Shown one piece after another: positions 1 through 8,573 of a stretch of DNA of 38,157 bases. The first letter of the stretch is position 1, and each line of letters opens with the position of its first letter. The notes beneath the pieces were generated by a model. It searched no databases. It was not told the DNA's origin and was given only the letters and a program-made list of their open reading frames with translations. This DNA is from Ignavibacteria bacterium (GTDB lineage: Bacteria > Bacteroidota > Ignavibacteria > Tepidaquicellales > Tepidaquicellaceae). The stretch is taken from assembly GCA_026417495.1 (NCBI GenBank), contig JAOADD010000026.1, positions 1 to 38,157 on the forward strand. Direction: 5' to 3'. Made by a program: the position numbers and the translations under genes.

Positions 1-2027
1 TTATCTAATGCAATGTTTACTGCATCCAGCATAGGCTTTACTGAAATATCAGAACCAACCGCGTTTTTCATCCATTCTTGGGGTATGATATTACCTGCTG
101 CGCACATGCGTTCCATTTCGGGACCGAGCTTTTTACCTTCAAGGTAGTTTTCAATTTGAAATTCTATAATGTGGCCAATAGCGTAATTGGGTAGATAAAG
201 TGGATTATCTATCATATGAGAATATATAGCAAGTATGATTTGATCTTTCATACCAAAAGCATCTGCAAAGTATTTATTCCAGACATCTTTTGCTATTGAA
301 ACAACTGCTTGTTTTAGTTCTTCGGGAGTTGCATCAGGATGTTGGTAAAGCCATTGCCAAACTTTAATATCAACAAGAGATACTCCCATAATTTCATAAG
401 TTTTCCAAAAATTATCTAATATATCATAATACTTTTTATCAGGGTCTGTATCTTTAATACCAAGAACTTCTAAATCCCTTGATTGAAATACAAATGCAAA
501 TGCTTCTGTAAAACTTACATTTGGAACACCAATCAATGTATAATAATCCATTTTATAAAGAGTAAGAGTCTGTTCAACCGTATGACCGAATTCATGCATT
601 GCGATATTGTATCCTTTATAATTCATACCGTCTTTACCAACCCGTGTTCTCAATCTTGCTTTGAACTTTTTAATTAAAGAACCAGTTGCATGTCCAGGTC
701 CACGAGAAGGGTCAACTTGAATTTTTTCTGCAATATATTTTGCACTTTCTTCAGAGAAATCAAGCTTTACCAAAATGTTATACAGATCTTTTTCAAATGC
801 TTCCGCTGTTGGATATTTTTCTTTTGTTATTTTATCAAGTTCTGATTCATTTAAAGTTGATTTTTTCTTAAATCCAGTATACCATATATCAAAAGGTAAT
901 AAATCTCTACCAAGCCGTTTCTTTATTAATGCAGCTACTTCTTTTACCTGTTTTGAACTCATTAATTGTTCATACATTTCTTCCACTTTTTTTAGAGATA
1001 TTTCCCTACCGCTTTCAAAACTTCTTAAAATATGAGTGTTATAATCAGGGAAATATGGATCAAACATTCTCATTGCATTAAACGCATTCAGGAATTTTTG
1101 ATATCTAACATTATTCTCTGCTTGTAAATTTACTTTAACACCATTTTCATAGGTTTCATTTGTATATGGATTCCACTTATACTTGGGAGAGTTGATAACA
1201 GCTGCTGGAATTTCTTGTAATATTATCCTTTCCATTACTTTATAAATCATCTTTTGTTTATCAATATCCTGTGGGTTGGAGTATCTAGCTTTAATTTCGT
1301 CCCTTAGACCCCAATGGCTTACAAGTTTTAGGTCCGATGGGAACAATTGTTCTTGATTATTATCAATAAGATTTCCCATATAAATATTATATTCACTAAT
1401 ATATTGATCGGCATCAGTTAGAATATCACTTACTTTTTGATTAATATCAGCGGGAACTCTTGCAGTATAGTTACCAGCAAGTCTTGCATAAGCCCATTGC
1501 AAGCGGTTCCAGTCTGGACCAAGTTTTTCTCTCTCCTCGAGGGAATATTTTGGGAAATTTAAAAGTATTAAGAAAATATACTTATTAGCAAATAAATCAT
1601 CAATTAGATGTGCATAGGGATTATAACTACCCATAATTAAATCTATTGGTGTTGTTTTTCCCCAATCCAAATCAATCGGTAATCTGAGTTCAATCATCAT
1701 TTCATTCAGGTATCCATTTAAAATCTCATTATAGTATTCAATTTTATCGAACAAGGATTTTTGTGCTGACTCATCACCCGCAAAATTATCCAAACAAAAT
1801 TGTTTAAATTCTTCTTTTGTCCCATCAGACTCCTGCCAGAACTCGGCTACCTGATTAACTCCTTTTTGTATTCTAAATTTCTGGCTTTCTCCATGTTTAG
1901 AAATCAATAAATTAATGACTTCGTTAATTGTAACATTATCAATATTGCTCTTGTGTACTTGAGCAAAACTTAATGTTGAAATAAATAAAATAAATAATAC
2001 GATTAATGTTTTAAACAATGTTTTCAT
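1..2027 (-). CDS. Exported zinc metallopeptidase, M2/M3-like gluzincin (C-terminus beyond the window)
   Basis: The frame stays open from the ATG at 2027 to the left edge: 675 complete codons with no stop, so the C-terminus is missing. Residues 1-22 form a clear signal peptide (MKTLF, a hydrophobic core, then SFA before Q), so the enzyme acts in the periplasm or outside the cell. The zinc site is H478-E-F-G-H482, and E508 in FTEAF lies at the spacing expected for the third ligand of the gluzincin peptidases (M2, M3 and relatives). The downstream segment YLPNYAIGHIIEFQ resembles the substrate-side helix of angiotensin-converting-enzyme-type (M2) peptidases, but I cannot choose between M2 and M3. 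A dipeptidyl carboxypeptidase or oligopeptidase role is an inference. The start codon lies inside the 3' end of the upstream aminotransferase gene (17 bp overlap, different frame), which suggests translational coupling. Confidence 0.85.
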   Translation of the reverse strand, partial: MKTLFKTLIVLFILFISTLSFAQVHKSNIDNVTINEVINLLISKHGESQKFRIQKGVNQVAEFWQESDGTKEEFKQFCLDNFAGDESAQKSLFDKIEYYNEILNGYLNEMMIELRLPIDLDWGKTTPIDLIMGSYNPYAHLIDDLFANKYIFLILLNFPKYSLEEREKLGPDWNRLQWAYARLAGNYTARVPADINQKVSDILTDADQYISEYNIYMGNLIDNNQEQLFPSDLKLVSHWGLRDEIKARYSNPQDIDKQKMIYKVMERIILQEIPAAVINSPKYKWNPYTNETYENGVKVNLQAENNVRYQKFLNAFNAMRMFDPYFPDYNTHILRSFESGREISLKKVEEMYEQLMSSKQVKEVAALIKKRLGRDLLPFDIWYTGFKKKSTLNESELDKITKEKYPTAEAFEKDLYNILVKLDFSEESAKYIAEKIQVDPSRGPGHATGSLIKKFKARLRTRVGKDGMNYKGYNIAMHEFGHTVEQTLTLYKMDYYTLIGVPNVSFTEAFAFVFQSRDLEVLGIKDTDPDKKYYDILDNFWKTYEIMGVSLVDIKVWQWLYQHPDATPEELKQAVVSIAKDVWNKYFADAFGMKDQIILAIYSHMIDNPLYLPNYAIGHIIEFQIENYLEGKKLGPEMERMCAAGNIIPQEWMKNAVGSDISVKPMLDAVNIALD

Positions 2028-3225
2028 ATTTTTTATCCTTTAGAATTTTTTTTAATGCTTTAATTAAATATTCGTACTGACTTATTGTATTGTAAGCCTG
2101 TGAAGCAATTCTTAAAATTCTTTTTGGGGGATTCTCCCAATATGTAATGACAACTTCAATATTATATTCATAAAATAAAATATCTTGAAGTTTACTCCTA
2201 TTATTAATAATATAATTATTAATCTGCTTGTCTTCAAAAAAAGGGATACCGTAAAGTGAGCCAGTCATATCTTCAGGATATGGTAATTCAATACCAAACT
2301 TTTCACAAATCATTTCTCCAGCTTCAAAAACCAAGTCATGATTTCTTTTCATCAAACCTTTTATTCCGTTATTATGAAGAGAATTTAAAAACTCAATCGC
2401 TTTTGGAATGCATAAAAAAGAAGTCACATCATCTGTCCCCTGCCATGAAAACTCCAACTGATATCTATTGACTGATGGATTATTTGTAGTTCTGCTAATA
2501 ACAAGAGGATGGATTTTATGTTGATATTCTTTCTTAACATATAAGAATGCGGAACCTTTAGGTGTGCATAGCCACTTATGACAATTTCCAGTATAGAATT
2601 CGGGATTTATTTCTTTAATATTTAGATCAATCATACCAGGTGCGTGCGCTCCGTCAATAAGCACATCGATATTTTTTGAATGTAAAATTTCTGTAATTTC
2701 TTTTACGGGAAAAATTATTCCAGGAATAGATGAAACATGGTCAATTAGAGCAAGTTTTGTTTTTGGAGTTATAGAAGATGCAATAGTATTAACTATCTCA
2801 AATTTATTTTTAATAGGAAGTTTTATTTTAATTTCATTGACAGTTAGCGATAATTTATTTGCAATAAAATGAACTGCATTCTTGCAAGCAGGATAAATTT
2901 GATTTGTAATTAATATTTCATCTCCGGGTTCGAAATCATAAGATTTAAGAATGGTATTTACTCCGGTAGTTGCATTATTTACAAAAACAATATCATCATA
3001 ATCACAATTAACTAAATCAGCAAGTACTCTTTTTGAGTTATTGTAAAGTTCCTCATATTCCCTTGTAAAGAATCTTACAAGCTCACTCTCTAACTTTTTT
3101 CTTAAAGATAATTGCTTTTTCAGTACTGGAATTGGGCACGCACCGAATGAACCGTGATTCAGGTAAATAATATTTCTATCTAACCCCCAATACTTAACGA
3201 ATTTAGAATACCCATTTCTCTTCAT
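2011..3225 (-). CDS. PLP-dependent aminotransferase class V, isopenicillin-N-epimerase-like
   Basis: A 404-residue fold-type-I PLP enzyme. Visible landmarks are LNHGSFG (residues 22-28), characteristic of the isopenicillin-N-epimerase/cysteine-desulfurase-like branch; the phosphate-binding NNATTGVN (83-90); the cofactor-binding DGAHAPG (191-197); and the Schiff-base lysine K217 in CHKW. This branch includes epimerases, cysteine lyases and desulfurases acting on amino acids, and the sequence alone does not fix the substrate. There is no beta-lactam biosynthesis context, so the name isopenicillin epimerase should not be taken literally. It lies 17 bp downstream of the MarR gene and overlaps the start of the exported metallopeptidase gene by 17 bp, so the three probably form one transcript linked to amino-acid or peptide use. 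Confidence 0.88.
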   Translation of the reverse strand: MKRNGYSKFVKYWGLDRNIIYLNHGSFGACPIPVLKKQLSLRKKLESELVRFFTREYEELYNNSKRVLADLVNCDYDDIVFVNNATTGVNTILKSYDFEPGDEILITNQIYPACKNAVHFIANKLSLTVNEIKIKLPIKNKFEIVNTIASSITPKTKLALIDHVSSIPGIIFPVKEITEILHSKNIDVLIDGAHAPGMIDLNIKEINPEFYTGNCHKWLCTPKGSAFLYVKKEYQHKIHPLVISRTTNNPSVNRYQLEFSWQGTDDVTSFLCIPKAIEFLNSLHNNGIKGLMKRNHDLVFEAGEMICEKFGIELPYPEDMTGSLYGIPFFEDKQINNYIINNRSKLQDILFYEYNIEVVITYWENPPKRILRIASQAYNTISQYEYLIKALKKILKDKKYENIV

Positions 3226-3242
3226 TAGACATCAGGGTTTAT

Positions 3243-3647
3243 TTATAAAACTTTTATTAATTTTTCAAGACTTATAGAAATAGATTCAATTTCACTTTCG
3301 GATAGTTTAGACTGAATCTCACTTTCACATTCATTAATTAAATCTTCAATCTTTTTTTTGACATTAGAACCTTTTTGAGAGAGAGTGATAATGTTACATC
3401 GTTTATCTTTTACATTGCGCTCTTCTTTTAAATATCCCTTTTGAATTAGTTTATTAATTACCCTGCTACCTCTCGATGGAGATAAACCCATTTTTCGGGA
3501 CAACTCATTACAGGTTAATTTCTCATTTGTTCTAATAGAAATAATACCATTAAACTCCGCAGGTGATAATTTCATTCTGATTCTAATTTTATCAAGATGA
3601 TTTGCGCAATTATTTTTTAAAATTGATAACGCTTCAATTATTTTCAT
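3243..3647 (-). CDS. MarR-family transcriptional regulator
   Basis: At 134 residues this is the usual size of a one-domain MarR protein. A winged helix-turn-helix occupies about residues 43-90. The recognition region is LSRKMGLSPSRGSRVINKL, followed by the basic wing ERNVKDKRCNIITLSQKG. The C-terminal helix would form the dimer interface with the N-terminal helix. It is the first gene of a three-gene minus-strand unit and probably controls it. A promoter-like element and a TTGYCA-type palindrome lie directly upstream (3661-3701), consistent with autoregulation. The ligand is unknown. Family assignment is firm and target assignment is inference from position. Confidence 0.88.
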   Translation of the reverse strand: MKIIEALSILKNNCANHLDKIRIRMKLSPAEFNGIISIRTNEKLTCNELSRKMGLSPSRGSRVINKLIQKGYLKEERNVKDKRCNIITLSQKGSNVKKKIEDLINECESEIQSKLSESEIESISISLEKLIKVL

Positions 3648-3660
3648 TTATTAGAATTTA

Positions 3661-3673
3661 TTGCCAATGACAA
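3661..3673. promoter_or_regulatory. Candidate operator (imperfect palindrome) ahead of the marR unit
   Basis: TTGCCA-A-TGACAA is a 13-bp near-palindrome, with five of six base pairs symmetric about the central A. It lies 14 bp upstream of the marR start and overlaps the predicted transcription start and -7 element. MarR proteins commonly bind short palindromes at their own promoter. The assignment is inference. Confidence 0.35.
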
Positions 3674-3701
3674 ATATATAAAGGTATACTAATCCAAACA
3701 A
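3671..3701 (-). promoter_or_regulatory. Candidate Bacteroidota-type promoter of the marR-aminotransferase-peptidase unit
   Basis: On the minus strand, TATATTTG (3678-3671) matches the Bacteroidota -7 consensus TAnnTTTG exactly. An upstream TTGTTTG (3701-3695) places a TTG 20 bases from it, near the expected spacing of the -33 element. The predicted start of transcription is about 3664, leaving a leader of roughly 17-20 bases before the marR ATG. Confidence 0.45.
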
Positions 3702-3873
3702 TGTAAATACAATTTTTAATTAAAAAATTCATCGATAAGTTAATTTATTTTAATAAATAAATAAATTTTTATATTTAAAAACTAAAAATAATTAGTTAAA
3801 TTACTTTGTCAAAATATGAACTTTTTTAGTTATTCTTTGTTTGTTAATATGTAAGAAAATTATTGTTGTAATT

Positions 3874-4161
3874 ATGAAAAAGAAAACAAAACAACCTGCC
3901 AAAGCAAAAAAATCTAATGCTAAGAGAACAATAGTTTTTTTAGAAGAATTTATGGAATATAAGGACAATCCATTGTTTTGTACTGAGTGTGACCATGATT
4001 TAGATACCTTTTGGTTATCTGAAAGATCACGCGATCCTGATGCGGTAAGAAAGAATCATCAAAGATGTGTAGAAACCGGTAAATTCAGGGGGGAATTATG
4101 TGCTAAGATGTTTATAATAAATGATAGTGATGTAGATGAAGTATGGTTAAAGGATGACTAA
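3874..4161 (+). CDS. Small uncharacterised protein with four cysteines
   Basis: I do not recognise this family. The ATG at 3874 gives 95 residues. An in-frame TTG at 3841 would add eleven hydrophobic residues, but it has no initiation signal and I reject it. The N-terminus is very basic (MKKKTKQPAK and on to about residue 18). The rest is a compact acidic domain with C36-x2-C39 and C65-x10-C76, plus H41 and H62, which could be a zinc or other metal site. The sequence CTECDHDLDTFWLSE is distinctive enough to use as a search probe. There is no signal peptide or membrane segment, so it is probably cytoplasmic. It stands alone, divergent from marR and 112 bp ahead of a tRNA gene. Confidence 0.65.
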   Translation: MKKKTKQPAKAKKSNAKRTIVFLEEFMEYKDNPLFCTECDHDLDTFWLSERSRDPDAVRKNHQRCVETGKFRGELCAKMFIINDSDVDEVWLKDD

Positions 4162-4205
4162 CACACCAAAAGGGGATTAAAATATTTAAGACACAATATT
4201 CAACG

Positions 4206-4243
4206 TTTTTGTTTAAATAAATTAATTATTCATTTTATTTTTG
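4206..4243 (+). promoter_or_regulatory. Candidate promoter for tRNA-Leu and possibly clpX
   Basis: TATTTTTG at 4236-4243 fits TAnnTTTG. A TTTTTG at 4206-4211 sits 24 bases upstream, slightly further than the usual -33 spacing. Transcription would begin near 4250, ahead of the tRNA at 4274. This is a weak, position-based call. Confidence 0.3.
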
Positions 4244-4268
4244 CAATAATTAATTTATTTTGCAATAA
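4239..4268 (+). repeat. Short direct repeat TTTTGCAATAA upstream of tRNA-Leu
   Basis: TTTTGCAATAA occurs at 4239-4249 and again at 4258-4268, 19 bp apart (about two helical turns), ending 5 bp before the tRNA. It may be part of the tRNA promoter or a protein site, or simply AT-rich coincidence. Confidence 0.35.
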
Positions 4269-4273
4269 ATTAT

Positions 4274-4355
4274 GCGCGGTTGGCGGAACTGGCAGACGCG
4301 CTAGACTTAGGATCTAGTGGGGCAACCCGTGGGGGTTCGACTCCCCCATCGCGCA
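4274..4355 (+). tRNA. tRNA-Leu, anticodon TAG
   Basis: An 82-nt class II tRNA. The acceptor stem GCGCGGT (4274-4280) pairs with ATCGCGC (4348-4354), followed by discriminator A4355. The anticodon stem CTAGA/TCTAG encloses the loop CTTAGGA, giving anticodon TAG at 4308-4310. A long variable arm (GGGGCAACCC) and the T arm GGGGG-TTCGACT-CCCCC are both present. The 3' CCA is not encoded. The 3' end lies only 23 bp before the clpX start. Confidence 0.97.
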
Positions 4356-4378
4356 CAGTAAAGTATTAATTTTTCAAA

Positions 4379-5662
4379 ATGAATAATAAAACTAATACAA
4401 AAACTTCACAACCACGATGTTCCTTTTGTGGTAGAACTGCTGATAAAGTAACAAATATGATAAAAGGTCCTGCCGATATAGGGGGTAAATCAGCTTTTAT
4501 TTGCGAGATTTGCGTCGGCAATGCAATGCAAATTATTAAGATGAATATATCAAGTAGTGTTAATAAATCTGTAGATAAACTAAAATCTAATTTTACACCA
4601 GCAGGAATAAAAGCATTTTTAGATGAATATGTAATTGGACAGGATAGAGCAAAAAAATCTTTAGCAGTAGCAGTGTATAATCATTATAAGAGAATTGATA
4701 CAAATAACTTCATTACATTAGATGAGGTAGAGATTGAAAAGAGCAATATATTACTTATAGGGTCAACCGGTACAGGAAAAACTTATTTAGCTCAGACACT
4801 TGCAAAATTTTTAAATGTACCATTTGCTATAGCAGATGCTACAACATTAACAGAAGCAGGATATGTAGGTGACGATGTTGAATCAATTTTAGTGAGATTA
4901 TTACAGAATTGTAATTACGATTTAGCTAAAGCAGAAAGAGGTATTGTATATTTAGATGAAATAGATAAAATTTCAAGAAAGAGTGAAAATGTATCCATAA
5001 CAAGAGATGTATCAGGAGAAGGAGTTCAACAAGCACTTTTGAAAATAATAGAAGGAACCGTTGCAGGAGTTCCACCGAAAGGAGGGAGAAAGCATCCCGA
5101 ACAACCGTTGATTTATGTAAATACCAAAAACATACTGTTTATATGCGGTGGTGCATTTGATGGACTGGAAAAAATTATTGAGAAAAGAATAGCAAAAAGT
5201 TCAATCGGATTCGGTGCGGAAATACATGGTAAAAAAGATATAACAAAAGATGAAATTCTTGCAAAAGTAGAACCTGAAGACTTAATTAAATATGGACTAA
5301 TTCCTGAACTTGTAGGAAGATTGCCTGTAATAACGACATTAGATACGCTTAACAAAGAAGCTCTTTTGAATATTTTGACAGTACCTAAAAACGCAATAAT
5401 AAAACAATTTAAAAAACTTTTCCGAATGGAAGGGGTGGAACTAGAATTTAAAGAAGATGCACTGGAAGCTATTGCTGATATAGCAATAAAAAGAGGAACA
5501 GGAGCAAGAGCTTTAAGATCTATACTTGAAAATGTAATGTTAGATATTATGTATAAAGTTCCTTCAAAGCAAAATATAACTCACTGCATAATAACAAAAG
5601 AAGTCGTAACAGAAAATAAAGAACCAATATTTCTTAATACCAACAAAAGAGCAATGGCATAA
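4379..5662 (+). CDS. clpX: ATP-dependent Clp protease ATP-binding subunit ClpX
   Basis: ClpX is the AAA+ unfoldase that forms a hexamer, recognises substrates such as ssrA-tagged proteins and feeds them to ClpP. At 427 residues it is the normal length. The N-terminal zinc-binding domain has C14/C17 and C42/C45. The AAA+ core has Walker A GSTGTGKT (128-135), Walker B YLDE (191-194), the pore loop GYVG (161-164), the arginine-finger region LVGRLP (R314) and sensor 2 GTGAR (373-377). The ClpP-docking loop IGF is at 276-278, so it should still work with ClpP even though no clpP gene is in view. It follows tRNA-Leu by 23 bp and may share its transcript. A weak hairpin overlaps its stop codon. Confidence 0.98.
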   Translation: MNNKTNTKTSQPRCSFCGRTADKVTNMIKGPADIGGKSAFICEICVGNAMQIIKMNISSSVNKSVDKLKSNFTPAGIKAFLDEYVIGQDRAKKSLAVAVYNHYKRIDTNNFITLDEVEIEKSNILLIGSTGTGKTYLAQTLAKFLNVPFAIADATTLTEAGYVGDDVESILVRLLQNCNYDLAKAERGIVYLDEIDKISRKSENVSITRDVSGEGVQQALLKIIEGTVAGVPPKGGRKHPEQPLIYVNTKNILFICGGAFDGLEKIIEKRIAKSSIGFGAEIHGKKDITKDEILAKVEPEDLIKYGLIPELVGRLPVITTLDTLNKEALLNILTVPKNAIIKQFKKLFRMEGVELEFKEDALEAIADIAIKRGTGARALRSILENVMLDIMYKVPSKQNITHCIITKEVVTENKEPIFLNTNKRAMA

Positions 5663-5687
5663 AAAATAAAATACCATTGCTGTTTTT
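5650..5687 (+). terminator. Weak intrinsic terminator at the end of clpX
   Basis: AGCAATGG (5650-5657) pairs with CCATTGCT (5674-5681), giving an 8-bp stem with a 16-base loop, followed by GTTTTT. The 5' arm lies in the last codons of clpX. The long loop and short U-tract make it weak. Confidence 0.45.
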
Positions 5688-5815
5688 GCAAAAAGATTTT
5701 ATTTAAATTTTTCCCTTCATTTTAATCTGATATTTTTTTAAAAAATTGAATACAGTAAATATTTTTACAGTTAAAATTTCATTTATAATCAAGTTATTTA
5801 ATTTTATTTTGTAAA

Positions 5816-8569
5816 ATGCAAATGCTAAATAGTAATATAAAAAACAAATCCGAAGATATAAGAAATACATTTTTAAAATTTTTTGAAAGTAAAGGCCACA
5901 GAATAATACCTTCAGCTTCTTTAATTCCTTACGAAGATCCAACATTACTATTCACCAATGCTGGGATGAATCAGTTCAAAGATGTATTTTTGGGAACTGG
6001 ATCTCGTGAATATACAAGATGTGCAAATACGCAAAAGTGTATTCGTGCTGGTGGTAAACATAACGACCTTGAAGAAGTAGGTCTTGATGGGTACCATCAT
6101 ACATTTTTTGAAATGCTCGGTAATTGGTCTTTTGGTGATTATTATAAAACAGAAGCAATTAGATGGGCATGGGAATTGCTCACGGAAGTTTGGAAATTAC
6201 CCAAGGAAAGACTTTGGGCAACTGTTCACCATACTGATGATGAAGCATATAATATATGGAAAAATGAGACTGACATAGATTCTACGCATATATTAAGATT
6301 TGGTGATAAGGATAACTTTTGGGAAATGGGCGAAACAGGGCCTTGTGGACCATGTTCTGAAATTCATATAGATTTAACAGAAAACTTATGCAAAAAAGAA
6401 GATATAAATGCAAATAATGAAGAGGTAATTGAAATCTGGAATCTTGTTTTCATTCAATATAATAGAGATGAAACTGGTAGGTTAACTCCCCTTCCCAAAA
6501 AACATATAGACACAGGTATGGGATTCGAACGTATAGTAAGGGTTTTGCAAGGGAAAAAATCAAACTATGAAATTGACATTTTTGAAAGAATAATAAATAA
6601 AATTAAAGACACCACAAATATAAAATATACTGATGAAAATAAATCACCAATAAATGCAATTGCAGACCATATAAGATGCTTAACATTTGCAATTGCTGAT
6701 GGTGCAATCCCATCTAATGAAGGTCGAGGATATGTATTAAGACGAATTTTAAGAAGAGCATCAAGACTATCGATGAAAATTGGAATTCAGGAACCATTTT
6801 TATTTAATGTTGTATCAACAATCGCAGAAATATATAAAGACATTTTTCCAGAATTAAAGCAGAAACAGGATTATATAGAGAATATTATTAAAACAGAAGA
6901 GGAAAATTTCAATTTGACATTAGGTAGAGGTATCGAGCTATTTAATGAAATATACGAGAAAATAAAATCTGATGGAAAGAAAATTTTTCCAGGTGAAGAT
7001 GCATTTAAATTATATGATACTTATGGTTTTCCACTTGATCTTACACAAGTAATGGCAAAAGAAAAAGGATTAGAAGTAGATATAGAAGGATTTGATAAAG
7101 AAATGGAGAAACAAAAAGAACGAGCACGACTAGCAAGAAAATCTATTGAGTTAGAATCTGAATATAACTTGAAAGATATTGAGTCAAATTTAAACAAATA
7201 TAATTTATATTATAATCCATATAATGTAAAACCTGAAGGGATTAAAACGAAAATTCTAGATAGTTTCAAATTAGGAGATAAATTAGTAGTGATTGTTGAA
7301 ACAAATCCTTTTTATTCAGAGTCAGGTGGACAAATAAGTGATACAGGAAAAATATTATTACCAAATGGAAAAGAGCTTAAAGTTATAGATGTCAAAGACC
7401 GAAATATTTTAATAGTAGAAACTAATGATGTTTACGAAATACCAAAAACAGAAGTAATTGCTCAAATTGATTATGAGAGAAGAGAAGATATACAAAGAAA
7501 TCATACAGCAACTCATTTACTCCATGAAGCATTGAGAAGAGTTTTAGGGGAACATGTAAAACAAATGGGTTCATTAGTTTCAGATGAATATTTACGATTC
7601 GATTTTCCGCATTACAGAAAGCTAACACAAAAGGAAATAGATCAAGTAGAAAATATAGTTAATGAAAAAATTCTCGCAAAAATAGATGTTAAAATTATAG
7701 ATGAAATTGACATAAAAGAAGCAGAAAAAATCCCAAATGTGAGAAAATTTTTCGGTGATAAATATGAAGATAAAGTAAGAATTGTAATAACGGGAGAGGA
7801 TTTCAGTGCAGAATTTTGCGGTGGTACACATATAAAAAATACATCAGATATTGGATATTTTAAAATTATAAAAGAGGAAAGTATTGCAGCTGGGGTCAGA
7901 AGAATTATTGCTGTTACAGGGAAAGGAAATATTAAGTATTTAAAAGAAAAAGCGTCAGAGAGTATCAATGAACTCGAGAATTTACCAAATGAACTTACAA
8001 AAGAGTTAAAGATTAAATTTGAAGAATTTAAAAGTAAATTGAATAATGTAGACTACAAAGATACTGAATTAATTAAATCATTATATGATGAATATTTAAT
8101 ACTAACAAAGGAATTAAGAAATTTAAAGATAGATTTTGAAGAGTACAAAAAGAAATCACAAAAAGAATTGATGAAAAAAAATGTTGAAAGAGTGAATGAG
8201 GAAATTGATAAATTCATTCAAGAAGCAGAGCATATAGATGGTATAAAATATATAGCAAAACGTGTTACCTTATCCAATATTGACGAATTAAGGGAAGTTG
8301 GTGATAGATTGCGTAAGAAATTTAAAAGCGGAGTTGGACTACTAGCAACCATAATTGATGAAAAAATAAATCTACTTTGCACTGTTGGAGATGAATTAAT
8401 TAAAAGTAAAAACCTTAATGCGGGAAAAATAGTATCCGATGTTGCATCAGAACTTGGTGGAAGAGGTGGTGGTAGACCACAAATGGCAACAGCAGGAGCA
8501 AAGGACAAAGATAAACTAGATAGTATTTTAAATCACTTTGCCGATATTTTGAAAAAACATATAAAATAA
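5816..8569 (+). CDS. alaS: Alanyl-tRNA synthetase
   Basis: A class II aminoacyl-tRNA synthetase that charges tRNA-Ala. At 917 residues it is slightly long but normal for the family. The catalytic core shows RCANTQKCIRAGGKHNDLEE and the FFEMLGNWSFGDYYK segment near the N-terminus. The editing domain carries the zinc ligands H563-x3-H567 (HTATH) and C668-x3-H672 (CGGTH), so mischarged Ser/Gly should be cleared. After a charged coiled-coil segment (about 715-800), the C-Ala domain ends with the glycine-rich GGRGGGRPQ (from 881). The first ATG (5816) gives MQM, and the second, at 5822, is an equally plausible start. The next gene begins 4 bp after the stop, suggesting co-transcription. Confidence 0.98.
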   Translation: MQMLNSNIKNKSEDIRNTFLKFFESKGHRIIPSASLIPYEDPTLLFTNAGMNQFKDVFLGTGSREYTRCANTQKCIRAGGKHNDLEEVGLDGYHHTFFEMLGNWSFGDYYKTEAIRWAWELLTEVWKLPKERLWATVHHTDDEAYNIWKNETDIDSTHILRFGDKDNFWEMGETGPCGPCSEIHIDLTENLCKKEDINANNEEVIEIWNLVFIQYNRDETGRLTPLPKKHIDTGMGFERIVRVLQGKKSNYEIDIFERIINKIKDTTNIKYTDENKSPINAIADHIRCLTFAIADGAIPSNEGRGYVLRRILRRASRLSMKIGIQEPFLFNVVSTIAEIYKDIFPELKQKQDYIENIIKTEEENFNLTLGRGIELFNEIYEKIKSDGKKIFPGEDAFKLYDTYGFPLDLTQVMAKEKGLEVDIEGFDKEMEKQKERARLARKSIELESEYNLKDIESNLNKYNLYYNPYNVKPEGIKTKILDSFKLGDKLVVIVETNPFYSESGGQISDTGKILLPNGKELKVIDVKDRNILIVETNDVYEIPKTEVIAQIDYERREDIQRNHTATHLLHEALRRVLGEHVKQMGSLVSDEYLRFDFPHYRKLTQKEIDQVENIVNEKILAKIDVKIIDEIDIKEAEKIPNVRKFFGDKYEDKVRIVITGEDFSAEFCGGTHIKNTSDIGYFKIIKEESIAAGVRRIIAVTGKGNIKYLKEKASESINELENLPNELTKELKIKFEEFKSKLNNVDYKDTELIKSLYDEYLILTKELRNLKIDFEEYKKKSQKELMKKNVERVNEEIDKFIQEAEHIDGIKYIAKRVTLSNIDELREVGDRLRKKFKSGVGLLATIIDEKINLLCTVGDELIKSKNLNAGKIVSDVASELGGRGGGRPQMATAGAKDKDKLDSILNHFADILKKHIK

Positions 8570-8573
8570 ATCT

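Noticed and set aside
483-1035. Short plus-strand open frames opposite the metallopeptidase gene
   Set aside because: They lie wholly within the well-supported minus-strand gene, have no recognisable protein features and look like antisense shadows.
2011-3225. Assignment of the class V aminotransferase as a beta-lactam pathway epimerase
   Set aside because: No isopenicillin or cephalosporin synthesis genes are nearby, and the family name covers many unrelated activities.
3841-3873. N-terminal extension of the four-cysteine protein from a TTG codon
   Set aside because: The extension has no start signal and gives an odd hydrophobic leader. The ATG at 3874 begins a typical basic N-terminus.
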